Shown: positions 30,335 through 39,302 of the stretch, one piece after another | Position numbering within the stretch: position 1 is the stretch's first letter | Layout: the number at the start of each line of letters is the position of its first letter | IMG/VR virus record: IMGVR_UViG_3300010316_000005 | Coordinates: 1 to 64,000 of that record | Reading direction: 5' to 3' (one strand) | From: a virus | Length of the DNA stretch: 64,000 nucleotides | Program-made: the position numbers and the translations under genes | The notes under the pieces: model-generated | The model's database searches: none | Told to the model about the DNA's origin: nothing | The model's input: only the letters and a program-made list of their open reading frames with translations

Positions 30335-33300
30335 ATGTCTACTTCACTATGGAAAGTGCCAAACGGGCAAGAACTATCAATACTTGTTGAAAGAAATAAG
30401 GTTCAGATACTGCTTCCTCTGGCAACTGGTTTTGATGATATTGAAGTAGAGTTGATCAGTGGAAATCTTCCGACTGGAACAAGATTAGAGGGTGATAAAA
30501 TTGTCGGACTTGCGTATGAAGTACAGCGCGATACCTTGTACACGTTTGTTCTAAGGGCGTCAAGTTGCGGAATATTCGACGACAGAACTTTTAAGATTAC
30601 AGTAATAGGACCCGACGAGCCAGAATGGCGCACTCCTCCTGGATTGCTAGCAGTCGGTAACAACGGGTTGCTGTTTGTGTTAGACAATCAGTTAGTAGAT
30701 TACAACCTCTTTGCACAAGACACAGACCTTCCAGCAGGCGACGAGCTAGAATATTTTATCGCAGAAGGCGATGGGGTCTTGCCTGAAGGGTTAACACTTA
30801 CCCCAGAAGGTAACATCTACGGCATAACCGAACCGCTACTAAGTTTAGATAAACGTTACGAAGGCGGAGCGTTTGATACTATGCCATTTGGCACTGTTTT
30901 AGATTATGCTGTTCTGCCTGACAACGGATTTTCATCATTCTTATTTGACAGTCAAACTTATGATTACAATGAAATTACACAAAGCCTACGCAAACTAAAT
31001 AGGTACTGGCCCTTTGCTGTCACGGTAACAGACGGGGACACATTTGCTAGACGTGAGTTTAAGATTTATGTTGTAGGTGATGATTATCTAAGAGCAGACA
31101 ACACCATCGAACACGCTAGCACTGGTATTTTTACAGCAGACAACACTCATGTACGTACACCAATTTGGATTACTCCAAATAACCTTGGATCAAAGCGTGC
31201 AAACAATTACTTTACAATACCTTTACAAATCATTGACAACGAAACACTAGTGGGCACAGTGTCATATACCATTAATGACGTAAATGATGATGGCTCGGCA
31301 TCAATACTGCCGCCTGGTCTAGAGCTCGACACAGACTCAGGAATACTACACGGCAGAGTTCCCTATCAGCCTGCGGTAACAGAAGACTATAAATTCTCAA
31401 TTACTGCTACAAGAGTAGAGAGTGATTTGGAAAATATTTCTATATTTGCTAATTTCTATGAAGATGTTGTACTAGGTGCTAAAAGTTTTAAGATATTTAA
31501 GATTGACTTAACTGACTCCGACGGTATTAATGACTTAATTGCGTTAAGAAATAGAGAAATACTACTAAACAATCGCTTGTACAAGGTTAACAATGTAGAC
31601 GATCGCAACGAAGAATATGATGTAATTTATGTTAACGAAAGCATTGGCCCAAACATATCTCTTATATTAAGTAGAAGAGGAATTGCCGGTACTGACTACA
31701 TCTTTACCAATCGTTTAACAGACGCAGAATCTGCAAAGTATCGCGGAAGAACAATTAAGCTGTCAGCGGGCGAAGAATATGTAGTACAAAGCGTAGTTCC
31801 TTATGTTGTGTACGAAGTAACATCGTCGTCATTGCTAGACATTAACTCTGCAATAACAGAGCTACAAAATGAATATGGCGGCACTGTGTATATTACAGAG
31901 TCTGCTCCGGACACTTGGCAAGTAAGTTTAAGAAGCACTTCTAAGACAAGAAATATAGGAAACATTAAAGATTCGTTTCAGGCATTTAACAGCGGCACCG
32001 CGTTTTCAGTAAGAATATTCAAGGACAATGAGACTAGATTGTTGTTTGATGTTAACTTAACAACTGACATTAGTCAAGGTAGAAACATCGGTATAGCACT
32101 ATTTAAGAACGACTTCTTTAGAGAGAATATGGTAATTGCAACTAACGATGAAGTTGCGATGCCAGAATCAACTAAGACATTTAATTTAGCAGTGATCGGC
32201 GAAATTGATTCAGCGATAGAATGGATTACGCCGACAGACCTAGGATCGATCAAAGCCAACTTGCCTAGTATTTTTAGAGTACAAGCCAGCACAACTGTTC
32301 CTAACAACACTATGACATACGAACTAGTAAGTGGGACACTGCCTAACGGCATGTATCTAAGTCCAACTGGAGAAATTATTGGCACTGCTAATCAATATGA
32401 AACTGAGATTCTGAAGGGTCTTACTTCGTTTGATAATAATGTCATAGCCTGGGACGGTAGTAATCCCGGCGACACAACATTTGATAGAGTGTTTACATTT
32501 TCGATTAAGGCAGTCGATAACGTGGGCATTGCTGAAATTATCAAAGAGTTTACAATAACTGTACTCGACGATGATCCGAAACTGTATACTGATCTTTATT
32601 TAAAGCCGATGCTCAAGCCTGCGCAACGAGAACTATACAGACTATTTATTAGTGATACAACTATCTTTACGCCTTCAAAAATATATAGAGCAGTTGATCC
32701 AAAGTTTGGAATACAAACTCAAATTCAAATGTTAGCATATGCAGGCATTGAAGCTAAGAAGATTGAAGAATTTGTAGCTGCTACTGCTAAAAATCACAAA
32801 CGAAGAAGATATCAGATCGGTGACTTTAGAAAAGCAGAAGCAAAGATTCCGGGGACTAATGAAGTTGTCTACGAAGTAGTATACGCTGAAATAATTGATC
32901 CTGCAAACCCTAAAAAGGGCAAGTCGAAAAAGACATTCAAGATAGATACACAGAATAAAATTACAGCAGACAGTATGCAATATCCTCCAAAGGATGACGT
33001 TGTTAAACTGGGCCTAGGACTAGACAGGATCGCAGTCGGCAACGGAACAACTGTAGACTTTGTATACGTGGAGCAAGGTGGCATTATTGTGCGCAGCAGA
33101 GATGGGTCAGGACTAGGCGTAAGTGTTGAAAATGACTTTGAAATTGAAATAAGAGACGGAGGCACTGTTAGCATTGTAGTAGAAGTTACAGACAGCGAGC
33201 CTTATAGAATGAGACCTTTGCCAGCAGAAAATACAATCAAAGCTGACTCAAACGCAATTAAAGTTTCCGACAGTAAGGACCAAGCACGCTACTTGTCAAA

Positions 33301-33592
33301 CACTCAAAATATGAGAAGTAGTATCAAAGCTGTCGGTGCCAATGAGCGAGAGTACTTGCCATTGTGGATGCGTACCCCGCAAGAAAATTTACAAGAGCTA
33401 GGCTACGCAACAGCAATACCAATATGCTATTGCAAACCTGGGCAAGCAGACGACATACTATTAAACATTAAAAATAGCAACTTTGATTTAAAAGCTATTG
33501 ACTTTGAAGTAGATCGATATATCATTGAAAGAACTGAAGGTGTTAACATACCGCAATACATTTTGTTCGCAAATTATCAGTTTAATGTTTAA
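30335..33592 (+). CDS. large virion protein with putative Ig-like repeats
   Basis: 1085 residues. At least four Ig-like (He_PIG-type) motifs are visible: ISGNLPTGTRLEGDKIVGLA, GVLPEGLTLTPEGNIYGIT, LPPGLELDTDSGILHGRVP and SGTLPNGMYLSPTGEIIGTA. The C-terminal third is charged and lacks them. Such repeats are common in phage adhesins and baseplate-associated proteins. It lies between fibre genes under its own late promoter, so a surface-contact role is likely. Confidence 0.8.
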   Translation: MSTSLWKVPNGQELSILVERNKVQILLPLATGFDDIEVELISGNLPTGTRLEGDKIVGLAYEVQRDTLYTFVLRASSCGIFDDRTFKITVIGPDEPEWRTPPGLLAVGNNGLLFVLDNQLVDYNLFAQDTDLPAGDELEYFIAEGDGVLPEGLTLTPEGNIYGITEPLLSLDKRYEGGAFDTMPFGTVLDYAVLPDNGFSSFLFDSQTYDYNEITQSLRKLNRYWPFAVTVTDGDTFARREFKIYVVGDDYLRADNTIEHASTGIFTADNTHVRTPIWITPNNLGSKRANNYFTIPLQIIDNETLVGTVSYTINDVNDDGSASILPPGLELDTDSGILHGRVPYQPAVTEDYKFSITATRVESDLENISIFANFYEDVVLGAKSFKIFKIDLTDSDGINDLIALRNREILLNNRLYKVNNVDDRNEEYDVIYVNESIGPNISLILSRRGIAGTDYIFTNRLTDAESAKYRGRTIKLSAGEEYVVQSVVPYVVYEVTSSSLLDINSAITELQNEYGGTVYITESAPDTWQVSLRSTSKTRNIGNIKDSFQAFNSGTAFSVRIFKDNETRLLFDVNLTTDISQGRNIGIALFKNDFFRENMVIATNDEVAMPESTKTFNLAVIGEIDSAIEWITPTDLGSIKANLPSIFRVQASTTVPNNTMTYELVSGTLPNGMYLSPTGEIIGTANQYETEILKGLTSFDNNVIAWDGSNPGDTTFDRVFTFSIKAVDNVGIAEIIKEFTITVLDDDPKLYTDLYLKPMLKPAQRELYRLFISDTTIFTPSKIYRAVDPKFGIQTQIQMLAYAGIEAKKIEEFVAATAKNHKRRRYQIGDFRKAEAKIPGTNEVVYEVVYAEIIDPANPKKGKSKKTFKIDTQNKITADSMQYPPKDDVVKLGLGLDRIAVGNGTTVDFVYVEQGGIIVRSRDGSGLGVSVENDFEIEIRDGGTVSIVVEVTDSEPYRMRPLPAENTIKADSNAIKVSDSKDQARYLSNTQNMRSSIKAVGANEREYLPLWMRTPQENLQELGYATAIPICYCKPGQADDILLNIKNSNFDLKAIDFEVDRYIIERTEGVNIPQYILFANYQFNV

Positions 33593-33596
33593 TAAC

Positions 33597-33604
33597 GATA
33601 AATA
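33597..33604 (+). promoter_or_regulatory. late promoter
   Basis: GATAAATA, 18 nt before the next gene, with AGAGGAATTG between. Confidence 0.65.
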
Positions 33605-33622
33605 TGTAAAAGAGGAATTGAA

Positions 33623-34204
33623 ATGGCTAGCAACATCATTAGCACTACAATAGACGGAGCGTTTCCGGTAGCCGGAGTGGACAACGACACTCAAGGATTT
33701 AGAGATAATTTTACTATTATCAAAGATGGCCTTGCGAACGCTAAGATAGAAATCGAAACACTACAAGATAGCACTGCTAAGAAAGATGAAGACAACAATT
33801 TTGACGGCAGTCAGATATCTGGAGCGGAGTTTGTAAATAATACGCACGCGGCTGTTACTCCAACTAACCCTATTGAGCTATCATATGCGTCGGGTAGTTA
33901 CTTTGAGATTAGCATTGCTAGAGATTCAGGCGATCGTGCCGACGCTGATATCGGATTAGTTGATTGGCCAGATACGGGATACGCTATTATACGTGCATCA
34001 ATTCGCACAGACGGCGACGAATCTGACATTGTTGTTAATTGGACATCAAGTGTCGGAGGCGGTTCGACTATCTACCTTGACGATAGTTGGCCTAGTCCTG
34101 ATTTTCAAGCAACTGCTGATCGTAAGGTGGTTGAGTTTTGGACTTTTAACGGTGGCACCACTGTGTACGGAAGGTATATAGGAGTATTCACAGAAAGTGT
34201 TTAA
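33623..34204 (+). CDS. fibre/structural protein
   Basis: 193 residues. The N-terminus (DGAFPVAGVDNDTQGFRDNF) is a second form of the GD...RxxF attachment module, followed by a coiled-coil stretch and a beta-rich C-terminal half (VVNWTSSVGGGSTIYLDD). It is the last gene of the fibre cluster. Confidence 0.7.
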   Translation: MASNIISTTIDGAFPVAGVDNDTQGFRDNFTIIKDGLANAKIEIETLQDSTAKKDEDNNFDGSQISGAEFVNNTHAAVTPTNPIELSYASGSYFEISIARDSGDRADADIGLVDWPDTGYAIIRASIRTDGDESDIVVNWTSSVGGGSTIYLDDSWPSPDFQATADRKVVEFWTFNGGTTVYGRYIGVFTESV

Positions 34205-34442
34205 TCCTTTGCTTCCCAGTCTAAGCGACTTGACTATTAGTCAGCTTGAAGATCGTGTTGTAGATTTGCAACGTAAGTATTTTCAAACAAGCAATCCTAA
34301 TCTGAAGCAGCAAATTGTAGTCAATCTTAACACGTTCAAAGAAGAAATCAGCTATCGTCGCGGCCTCGAGCGCCAGCGCCAGCAAGAAGAAATGAATAAA
34401 GATGGCGATAATGGACTTGACAATTTAATCAATATCAGTTAA
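34197..34442 (+). CDS. coiled-coil protein
   Basis: 81 residues from GTG 34197, overlapping the previous gene by 8 nt. It is predominantly helical, with ISQLEDRVVDLQRKYFQ and GLERQRQQEEMNK. Probably a conserved assembly or structural accessory protein; function unknown. Confidence 0.6.
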   Translation: MFNPLLPSLSDLTISQLEDRVVDLQRKYFQTSNPNLKQQIVVNLNTFKEEISYRRGLERQRQQEEMNKDGDNGLDNLINIS

Positions 34443-34451
34443 ACTAAACAT

Positions 34452-34982
34452 ATGTTATTGAAAACTGATGACCTAGGCATTCCTAGATTTACTTCTCGCA
34501 ATCTTATTGATATGATATACAGCGGACACGCTAGTAAGTGTCACGTTGTTCTGTGTGATGCAGATGACGAGATTGAAAAATTTAATGCAGCGATGGCAGA
34601 CCAAGGATTGCCATTGCTAACAAAATATGTTCCTATCGACGTTGAACAAAAAGACTTTGACAACGTATGTCAAAGTGAATGGTTTATGCCAGACAAATAT
34701 AAAAAATCTGACGAAGTTCTGTTTCATGACTTACTTGGAATGTCTAGTGACACCGACGAAGCAGATAGAATTTTGGAAGAATTTGATGCCTATGATGATA
34801 GAGGTATGCTTGACTTATTGAAATATCTAATATACCTTGTAGACTTTATGCGTGAAAATAATATCGTATGGGGAGTCGGACGTGGATCTAGTGTAGCTAG
34901 TTTTATATTATACAAGATAGGCATTCATAAAATCAATAGCTTAAAATACGGTTTAGACTGGCGAGAATTCCTGCGAGACTAA
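34452..34982 (+). CDS. DnaE-like fragment (DNA polymerase III alpha motif)
   Basis: 176 residues. The C-terminal part (VDFMRENNIVWGVGRGSSV, then ASFILYKIGIHKINSLKYGL) closely follows the DnaE segment GVGRGSAAGSL...YLLGITDIDPLKYGL near the start of the polymerase palm. The catalytic Asp motifs of DnaE lie further on and are absent. The N-terminal half matches nothing I know. It could be a decoy for the host replisome or a repurposed fold. No ribosome site is obvious before the ATG. Confidence 0.65.
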   Translation: MLLKTDDLGIPRFTSRNLIDMIYSGHASKCHVVLCDADDEIEKFNAAMADQGLPLLTKYVPIDVEQKDFDNVCQSEWFMPDKYKKSDEVLFHDLLGMSSDTDEADRILEEFDAYDDRGMLDLLKYLIYLVDFMRENNIVWGVGRGSSVASFILYKIGIHKINSLKYGLDWREFLRD

Positions 34983-35009
34983 ATATACGTATATTATAAG
35001 GAGACAGAT

Positions 35010-35354
35010 ATGTCAAAAGTAGCTAAAGGTAGAAAGCAGTATACTTCAATGAGAGGTAAACCTGTCGACATCGATCTTCTTCGCAAGAAGAATGAACTAA
35101 CTCCAGCAGTAGGCAACTCGCGCGTTAACGCAAGAGGCGACGAACTAGGAGCAGGCGGCAAGATTGTACGCAAAAGAGAAGAAATTGTAAAAGAGTTTTA
35201 CAACAAGAGCCCATCGGTTCCTGACGAACGCACAGCAAAGAAGCCTGACCCAATCATCGTTAAGGAAGAGCTGTCTGCAGACGAAGCAGAATTGTTCGAC
35301 GACGACTGGGTAGAAGACAAAGACGGAAATTTTGTTAAAAAAGGTGAAAAATGA
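35010..35354 (+). CDS. conserved marine T4-like phage protein
   Basis: 114 residues, basic N-terminus and acidic C-terminus. The opening (KVAKGRKQYTSMRGKPVDID, then LLRKKNELTPAVGN) is highly conserved in marine T4-like phages as I recall, but its role is unknown. AAGGAG precedes the ATG, and the stop overlaps the GroES-like gene. Confidence 0.65.
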   Translation: MSKVAKGRKQYTSMRGKPVDIDLLRKKNELTPAVGNSRVNARGDELGAGGKIVRKREEIVKEFYNKSPSVPDERTAKKPDPIIVKEELSADEAELFDDDWVEDKDGNFVKKGEK

Positions 35355-35743
35355 AAACTATTAGCGGAACACTAGTACCAATTAAAGATAACGTAATCAT
35401 TACAGAGATGTACTTTGGTGAGCAAAAAACTACTAGCGGCCTTATTCTTAACGACGATAACGGCACAACTCGGGGAATCTATCCTCGCTGGGGCCGCGTT
35501 TATAAAAAAGGGCCAGCTAACACTGAGCCATACCAAGAAGGCGACTGGGTCCTTGTTGCTCACGGACGCTGGACTCGAAGTATAAAAGTCGACGAAGGCG
35601 AAGGTGAGGTTGAAATCCGAATGGCAGAACTTGACAGTATCCTCGGATGGAGCAACGAGAAACCATCTGGAGTACAGTTCGGCAAGGAATATACCAATGG
35701 ACAAGAAGCTACAATCGACCCTTCAAGTTTTATCAACGTCTGA
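35351..35743 (+). CDS. 31: GroES-like co-chaperonin (gp31-type)
   Basis: 130 residues. The N-terminal strand (VPIKDNVIITEMYFGEQKT), the mobile-loop-like TTSGLILNDDNGTTRGIYP and the segment YQEGDWVLVAHGRWTRSI follow GroES order. T4 gp31 replaces GroES as the cap of host GroEL to fold the large capsid protein; this copy probably does the same. Start in an ATGA overlap. Confidence 0.8.
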   Translation: MKTISGTLVPIKDNVIITEMYFGEQKTTSGLILNDDNGTTRGIYPRWGRVYKKGPANTEPYQEGDWVLVAHGRWTRSIKVDEGEGEVEIRMAELDSILGWSNEKPSGVQFGKEYTNGQEATIDPSSFINV

Positions 35744-35873
35744 ACTAACTAAAACACTGTCTAGACTAGACACTGCATATCATGTTGATACAGACATGTG
35801 CTCTCGAATGAGCATGTTACTGTTGATAGATGAAATAAAAATAGAACTTAACAATAGAGGTAATAATGACTAA
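35697..35873 (+). CDS. hypothetical small protein
   Basis: 58 residues from ATG 35697, which has AAGGA 8 nt upstream and lies inside the end of the co-chaperonin gene in another frame. Helical (LSTSELTKTLSRLDTAYH). Unknown function. Confidence 0.5.
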   Translation: MDKKLQSTLQVLSTSELTKTLSRLDTAYHVDTDMCSRMSMLLLIDEIKIELNNRGNND

Positions 35874-36234
35874 TATATTTAAAGATTCAAAGGACTTCAT
35901 GGTGGCCATTGATCAGCACGAACCTAACCAAGCACAATTTGACTTGTATGTTAAACTAATCGACGAAGAACATAGCGAACTACATGACGCAATTGAAGCA
36001 GATGATCGGGTGGAGCAGCTCGACGCTCTTGTTGACATCTTAGTTGTAACTGCCGGAGCAATCAACTCAATGGGTGCAGATGGCGAAGGCGCGTGGAACG
36101 AAGTGATGCGCACTAACTTTGCTAAGGTCGATCCAGAAACAGGCAAGGTTCGCAGACGCGAGGACGGAAAAGTTTTGAAAGGGCCTAATTGGGTTCCGCC
36201 TAATTTAGAGCCTTTCTTGTCTAAATTAAAGTAA
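35866..36234 (+). CDS. MazG-like nucleotide pyrophosphohydrolase
   Basis: 122 residues. LIDEEHSELHDAI and LDALVDILVVTAGAI give the paired E-x-x-E and D-x-x-D helices of the all-alpha NTP pyrophosphohydrolases; a conserved KVDPETGKVRRREDGKVLK follows. Such enzymes hydrolyse (d)NTPs or ppGpp. A diverged copy of the last 26 or so residues sits beyond the adjacent endonuclease at 36975-37043, so the present 3' end appears to be a replacement. Confidence 0.85.
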   Translation: MTNIFKDSKDFMVAIDQHEPNQAQFDLYVKLIDEEHSELHDAIEADDRVEQLDALVDILVVTAGAINSMGADGEGAWNEVMRTNFAKVDPETGKVRRREDGKVLKGPNWVPPNLEPFLSKLK

Positions 36235-36886
36235 ATCTGTTTTTATACAATTTGTTAGGATTATACCTAACAGCCCAAAATAGTCCGCTGCGGTTTATCC
36301 CTAGCGGACTTATTTTTTCTTCAAAATTATGTCTATTGAACATTGTCCGTTCTCCAGTGTGCATGTCTAGTAGTACATAATCTTTAACAGGAATTGGTCG
36401 AATTTCGTTTCGACGCTTAACTCCTTCTGAAATCTTTTTAGAAACTTTTTTAGAGGTAGTATTACCGTAATTCCAGTGGCTTTTTCCAGTCATGCGATCT
36501 ATGTGTTGAGCCACTCTTTCTTTGTCATCTTTCCAGCCGTGTCCTTTCTTTGCTTTAGAAATGTTTGCCTTTGTTTCTTTTGACATTACCCAGCCAGCAT
36601 TGCCATCGCCGCCGTCTGTTTTATTATGTAATATGCCAGTACCGTTGTCTATGCGCCCATGCCATCTTATTAGGCGCCGTTCTAATGCTAACGCGCCTAC
36701 ATCTGTTAGATTAGATTCTAAGATGAAAATATTCGAAAAGTCTTTTTTTGGAAATATAGTTCTGTCTGATCTAGCCCATGCTCGTTTACCACATCCTTTA
36801 CCTATGTAATAAGGTGTTCCGTTATCTCTTATGTAAGCATAGACGTAAAAATCTTTAGGCAAGTTGTTTTTAGAGTAAATATTCAT
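36221..36886 (-). CDS. GIY-YIG homing endonuclease
   Basis: 221 residues. Core: DFYVYAYIRDNGTPYYIGKG, ERRLIRWHGRIDNGTGILHN and KTDGGDGNAGW, the usual layout of phage GIY-YIG enzymes. A NUMOD3-like motif (SKETKANISKAKKGHGW) follows, then a basic C-terminus with HNFEEKISPLGINRSGL as a likely helix-turn-helix. The 3' end overlaps the MazG-like gene by 14 nt. A late promoter and a leader related to that of the 5356 gene lie upstream. Confidence 0.92.
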   Translation of the reverse strand: MNIYSKNNLPKDFYVYAYIRDNGTPYYIGKGCGKRAWARSDRTIFPKKDFSNIFILESNLTDVGALALERRLIRWHGRIDNGTGILHNKTDGGDGNAGWVMSKETKANISKAKKGHGWKDDKERVAQHIDRMTGKSHWNYGNTTSKKVSKKISEGVKRRNEIRPIPVKDYVLLDMHTGERTMFNRHNFEEKISPLGINRSGLFWAVRYNPNKLYKNRFTLI

Positions 36887-36938
36887 GCTGATAGTTCCTT
36901 TTAAAATTCAACTGTTAGAGTAGTCAGGTACGCCAATA

Positions 36939-36966
36939 CCGTGGACTACACTTATATTTATACAAA
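36939..36966. repeat. cassette boundary block, copy 2
   Basis: 28 nt, CCGTGGACTACAC to TTTATACAAA, 26 of 28 identical to 6224-6251. The displaced MazG end begins 9 nt after it, as the displaced 4928-gene end begins at the other copy. Confidence 0.8.
36955..36962 (-). promoter_or_regulatory. late promoter, minus strand
   Basis: TATAAATA on the minus strand (36962 to 36955), 69 nt before the endonuclease ATG, inside the shared block. Confidence 0.65.
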
Positions 36967-36974
36967 AGATATAA

Positions 36975-37043
36975 AAGAACAGGGAAGATGTTCTTAAACC
37001 CGCAGACTGGAAAGCACCTGAACTAGCACCTTTCCTAAAATAA
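36975..37043 (+). pseudogene. displaced 3' end of the MazG-like gene
   Basis: The frame from 36975 to TAA 37041-37043 reads KNREDVLKPADWKAPELAPF then LK. The MazG-like protein ends RREDGKVLKGPNWVPPNLEP then FLSKLK. RED, VLK, W, P, L, PFL and the final K align with small gaps. There is no start codon or ribosome site. It is preceded by a stop in frame at 36972 and by the 28-nt block. This is best explained as the original end of the gene left behind after cassette insertion. Confidence 0.75.
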
Positions 37044-37046
37044 CCG

Positions 37047-37075
37047 TTGACTCCTTGTAATTTTTATGCTATAGT
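37047..37075 (+). promoter_or_regulatory. sigma70-type promoter
   Basis: TTGACT (37047-37052), 17 bp, TATAGT (37070-37075), just after the displaced MazG end. It drives the exonuclease to clamp-loader operon. Confidence 0.8.
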
Positions 37076-37099
37076 GTAATGAATTACAAGGAGACTTTT

Positions 37100-37636
37100 A
37101 TGGCCACACACGGCACAATCGACTTAGAGACGCTAGACGTTATTCCGACAGCAACCATACTCAGCTTAGGTGCTGTTAAATTTGATCCGTTCTCTAACGC
37201 AGAACCACATTCAGAATTATATCTTAAAATTTCAATCGACGAACAAGACGCTCTTGGTTGTACTGTCGCCGACAGTACAATCGAATGGTGGGGCAAACAA
37301 GATCCTGAAATTATGGAAGAAGCGTTTGACCAGAACGGCGCAGTGTCAGTTGAAGAAGCACTGCGTCAAGTTAGCAAATGGGCAGTGGGAGTAGATGAAT
37401 TTTGGGGACAGGGGTACGGCTTTGACTTCACAATTCTCGAAGATATGTATCGCAAAGTAGGGAAGCCTATTCCATGGCAGTTTTGGCAAGTAATGGACAG
37501 TCGTACTATTACAACGCGTATGCCACGTGATCCACGCAAAGATATGCAGACCAGCTTGCACAATGCACTTGCTGACGCATACTTTCAGGCAAAGTCAATT
37601 CAAATTATTTTTAAACATAACGGGTGGACTAAATGA
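37100..37636 (+). CDS. dexA: DexA-like 3'-5' exonuclease
   Basis: 178 residues from ATG 37100, which follows AAGGAG by 6 nt; an in-frame ATG at 37079 lies at the transcription start and is unlikely. RNase-H-type DEDD signature: D8 and E10 in GTIDLETLDV, GYGFDFTILEDMY with the central Asp, and HNALADAYFQAK at the C-terminus. T4 DexA (227 residues) degrades DNA from 3' ends. Length and motif order fit. Confidence 0.8.
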   Translation: MATHGTIDLETLDVIPTATILSLGAVKFDPFSNAEPHSELYLKISIDEQDALGCTVADSTIEWWGKQDPEIMEEAFDQNGAVSVEEALRQVSKWAVGVDEFWGQGYGFDFTILEDMYRKVGKPIPWQFWQVMDSRTITTRMPRDPRKDMQTSLHNALADAYFQAKSIQIIFKHNGWTK

Positions 37637-37821
37637 ATCCTGTCAGCAGAACATTAAGCGATGAAGAACAAAAATTAATCGACGACTATATCAAAAAAGG
37701 CGGCAACGTTACACAGTGTGACAAGTATGCAGTATCTGAAGAGATTGAATATACTGGTGGGTTCTACCAAAAGCGTAAGCGTAAAAAAGAGGCAGAGGCC
37801 AAAGATGACGACAAAGGTTGA
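37633..37821 (+). CDS. hypothetical small basic protein
   Basis: 62 residues, overlapping the exonuclease stop as ATGA. Charged, with a Lys/Arg/Glu-rich C-terminus (YQKRKRKKEAEAKDDDKG). Unknown function. Confidence 0.6.
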   Translation: MNPVSRTLSDEEQKLIDDYIKKGGNVTQCDKYAVSEEIEYTGGFYQKRKRKKEAEAKDDDKG

Positions 37822-37987
37822 TCTAACTGATTTCAATTTAACTCCTGATGATGCAGTCAATGCTCTTTTATGGATAATTGAAAATCAAGGACCACTGGGC
37901 AAGAAGAGAAAGTTTAGCGATCTAAAAATTGTTGAGTTCGAGGATGGCCGCGAAGCAACACATTTCATACTTAGATGGAGTAAGTAA
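37805..37987 (+). CDS. hypothetical protein, F-x-L-K/R-W family
   Basis: 60 residues from ATG 37805, overlapping the previous gene by 17 nt. AVNALLWIIENQGPLGK is followed by LKIVEFEDGREATHFILRW, a full family signature 25 kb away from the main cluster. Unknown function. Confidence 0.65.
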   Translation: MTTKVDLTDFNLTPDDAVNALLWIIENQGPLGKKRKFSDLKIVEFEDGREATHFILRWSK

Positions 37988-37988
37988 G

Positions 37989-38201
37989 ATGGTAAAATGG
38001 TGGGACTGGATTATTGCCTTTGTTTGGGCAGGTATAATGATGGCACTCTTAGCCAAAGGGGTTACTGCTCCTACTTGGTGGGAACCACTCTTCTACGGTT
38101 TTGTTACTGGAATGGTTTACAGATTTTGGCGTGACTACTATTGCATTTATCGACTGGCATGGGAGATTGTAAAAAATGACAAACATATTCGAAGAATGTA
38201 A
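37989..38201 (+). CDS. small membrane protein
   Basis: 70 residues from ATG 37989, directly after the previous stop. Two membrane spans (WIIAFVWAGIMMALLAKG and EPLFYGFVTGMVYRFW) with a basic C-terminal tail. Role unknown. Confidence 0.6.
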   Translation: MVKWWDWIIAFVWAGIMMALLAKGVTAPTWWEPLFYGFVTGMVYRFWRDYYCIYRLAWEIVKNDKHIRRM

Positions 38202-38385
38202 GTGTCCAACTGAATACAGCATTGAGCCGCACGGAGATGGCTTTGCGCTCTATCTCGGGCGTTGTGGCCATCGACACGGGTACAATTTAATTAATATGAA
38301 AGAGCCGGCGTGGAATTTTGATGCCGAGCATCTCTCACGTTTGCTAAATATCGGCGCAGAACATTATAAAGAGGAAAATGAATGA
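38176..38385 (+). CDS. hypothetical small protein
   Basis: 69 residues overlapping the previous gene by 26 nt. It contains Cys and His (EECKCPTEYS, GRCGHRHGYN), a possible metal site. It overlaps the clamp-loader start as ATGA. Unknown function. Confidence 0.55.
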   Translation: MTNIFEECKCPTEYSIEPHGDGFALYLGRCGHRHGYNLINMKEPAWNFDAEHLSRLLNIGAEHYKEENE

Positions 38386-39302
38386 AGAACTTATGGGTAG
38401 AATCATACCGTCCACACACACTAGACGGTTATGTATTTAAAGACGACTCTCAAAAAGATCAGATCAAAAGTTGGATTAAAGCAGGTACAATTCCGCATTT
38501 GCTACTAAGTGGCAGTGCAGGAATCGGCAAAACAACTATTGCTAAGATTCTGATCAATCAGCTTGATGTACAAGAGCATGATGTACTGTACGCCAACGGA
38601 TCAAAAGAGGGTAGAAAGATTGAATGGGTCGACAAGCTGATTATGTTCTGTCAGACTATGCCGTTTGGCGATTATAAGATTGTGCTCATTGACGAAGCTG
38701 ACTATATGAACTTGCACTCTGTACAGCCTGCGTTGCGCAACTTGATGGAAGAGTACAGCTCTAGCGTAAGGTTTATTCTAACGTGCAACTATCCAAACAA
38801 GCTCATGCCAGCTATTCATAGTAGATGTCAGCATATGCACTTTGAAAAGATTGACAAGACAGAGTTTACTGCTCGTGTTGCAGAAATTCTTATCACTGAA
38901 GGTGTTGAGTTTAAACTCGATGTCCTCGACAGCTACGTTAAAGCGTACTACCCAGACCTAAGAAAAGCAATCAATACTGTACAGCTAAACAGCCAAACTA
39001 ACACATTGGTTAGTGCAGCAGCAAGTGGGAACAGCGCAGACTATCATCTACAGATGGTTGATTTATTTAAAGCAGGCAAAGTCGCCGAAGCAAGAAAACT
39101 AATTTGTTCGCAAGTACAGCCGGAAGAGATTGACGAAATCTATCGTTGGTTATATACTAACATTGACTTGTTTGGCGACACTGAAGACCAACAAGATGAT
39201 GCTGTCCTAATTATTAAACAGGGCATTGTCGATCACGCACTAGTAGCTGATCCAGAGATCAACCTAAGTGCAACACTTATTCAGCTAGGAAGAATAAAAT
39301 GA
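38382..39302 (+). CDS. 44: sliding-clamp loader ATPase (gp44-like)
   Basis: 306 residues (T4 gp44 is 319). AAA+ features: Walker A GSAGIGKTT with Lys50, Walker B VLIDEADYM, and the SRC motif in HSRCQHMHF. The enzyme loads the gp45 clamp using ATP. The gp45 gene is 25 kb away in this window, and the small loader subunit gp62 is not seen. Confidence 0.93.
   Translation: MKNLWVESYRPHTLDGYVFKDDSQKDQIKSWIKAGTIPHLLLSGSAGIGKTTIAKILINQLDVQEHDVLYANGSKEGRKIEWVDKLIMFCQTMPFGDYKIVLIDEADYMNLHSVQPALRNLMEEYSSSVRFILTCNYPNKLMPAIHSRCQHMHFEKIDKTEFTARVAEILITEGVEFKLDVLDSYVKAYYPDLRKAINTVQLNSQTNTLVSAAASGNSADYHLQMVDLFKAGKVAEARKLICSQVQPEEIDEIYRWLYTNIDLFGDTEDQQDDAVLIIKQGIVDHALVADPEINLSATLIQLGRIK

Noticed and set aside
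36988-37026. A 12-codon frame, MFLNPQTGKHLN.
   Set aside because: It overlaps the displaced MazG end in another frame and its ribosome-site-like bases touch the ATG. The remnant explains the sequence better.
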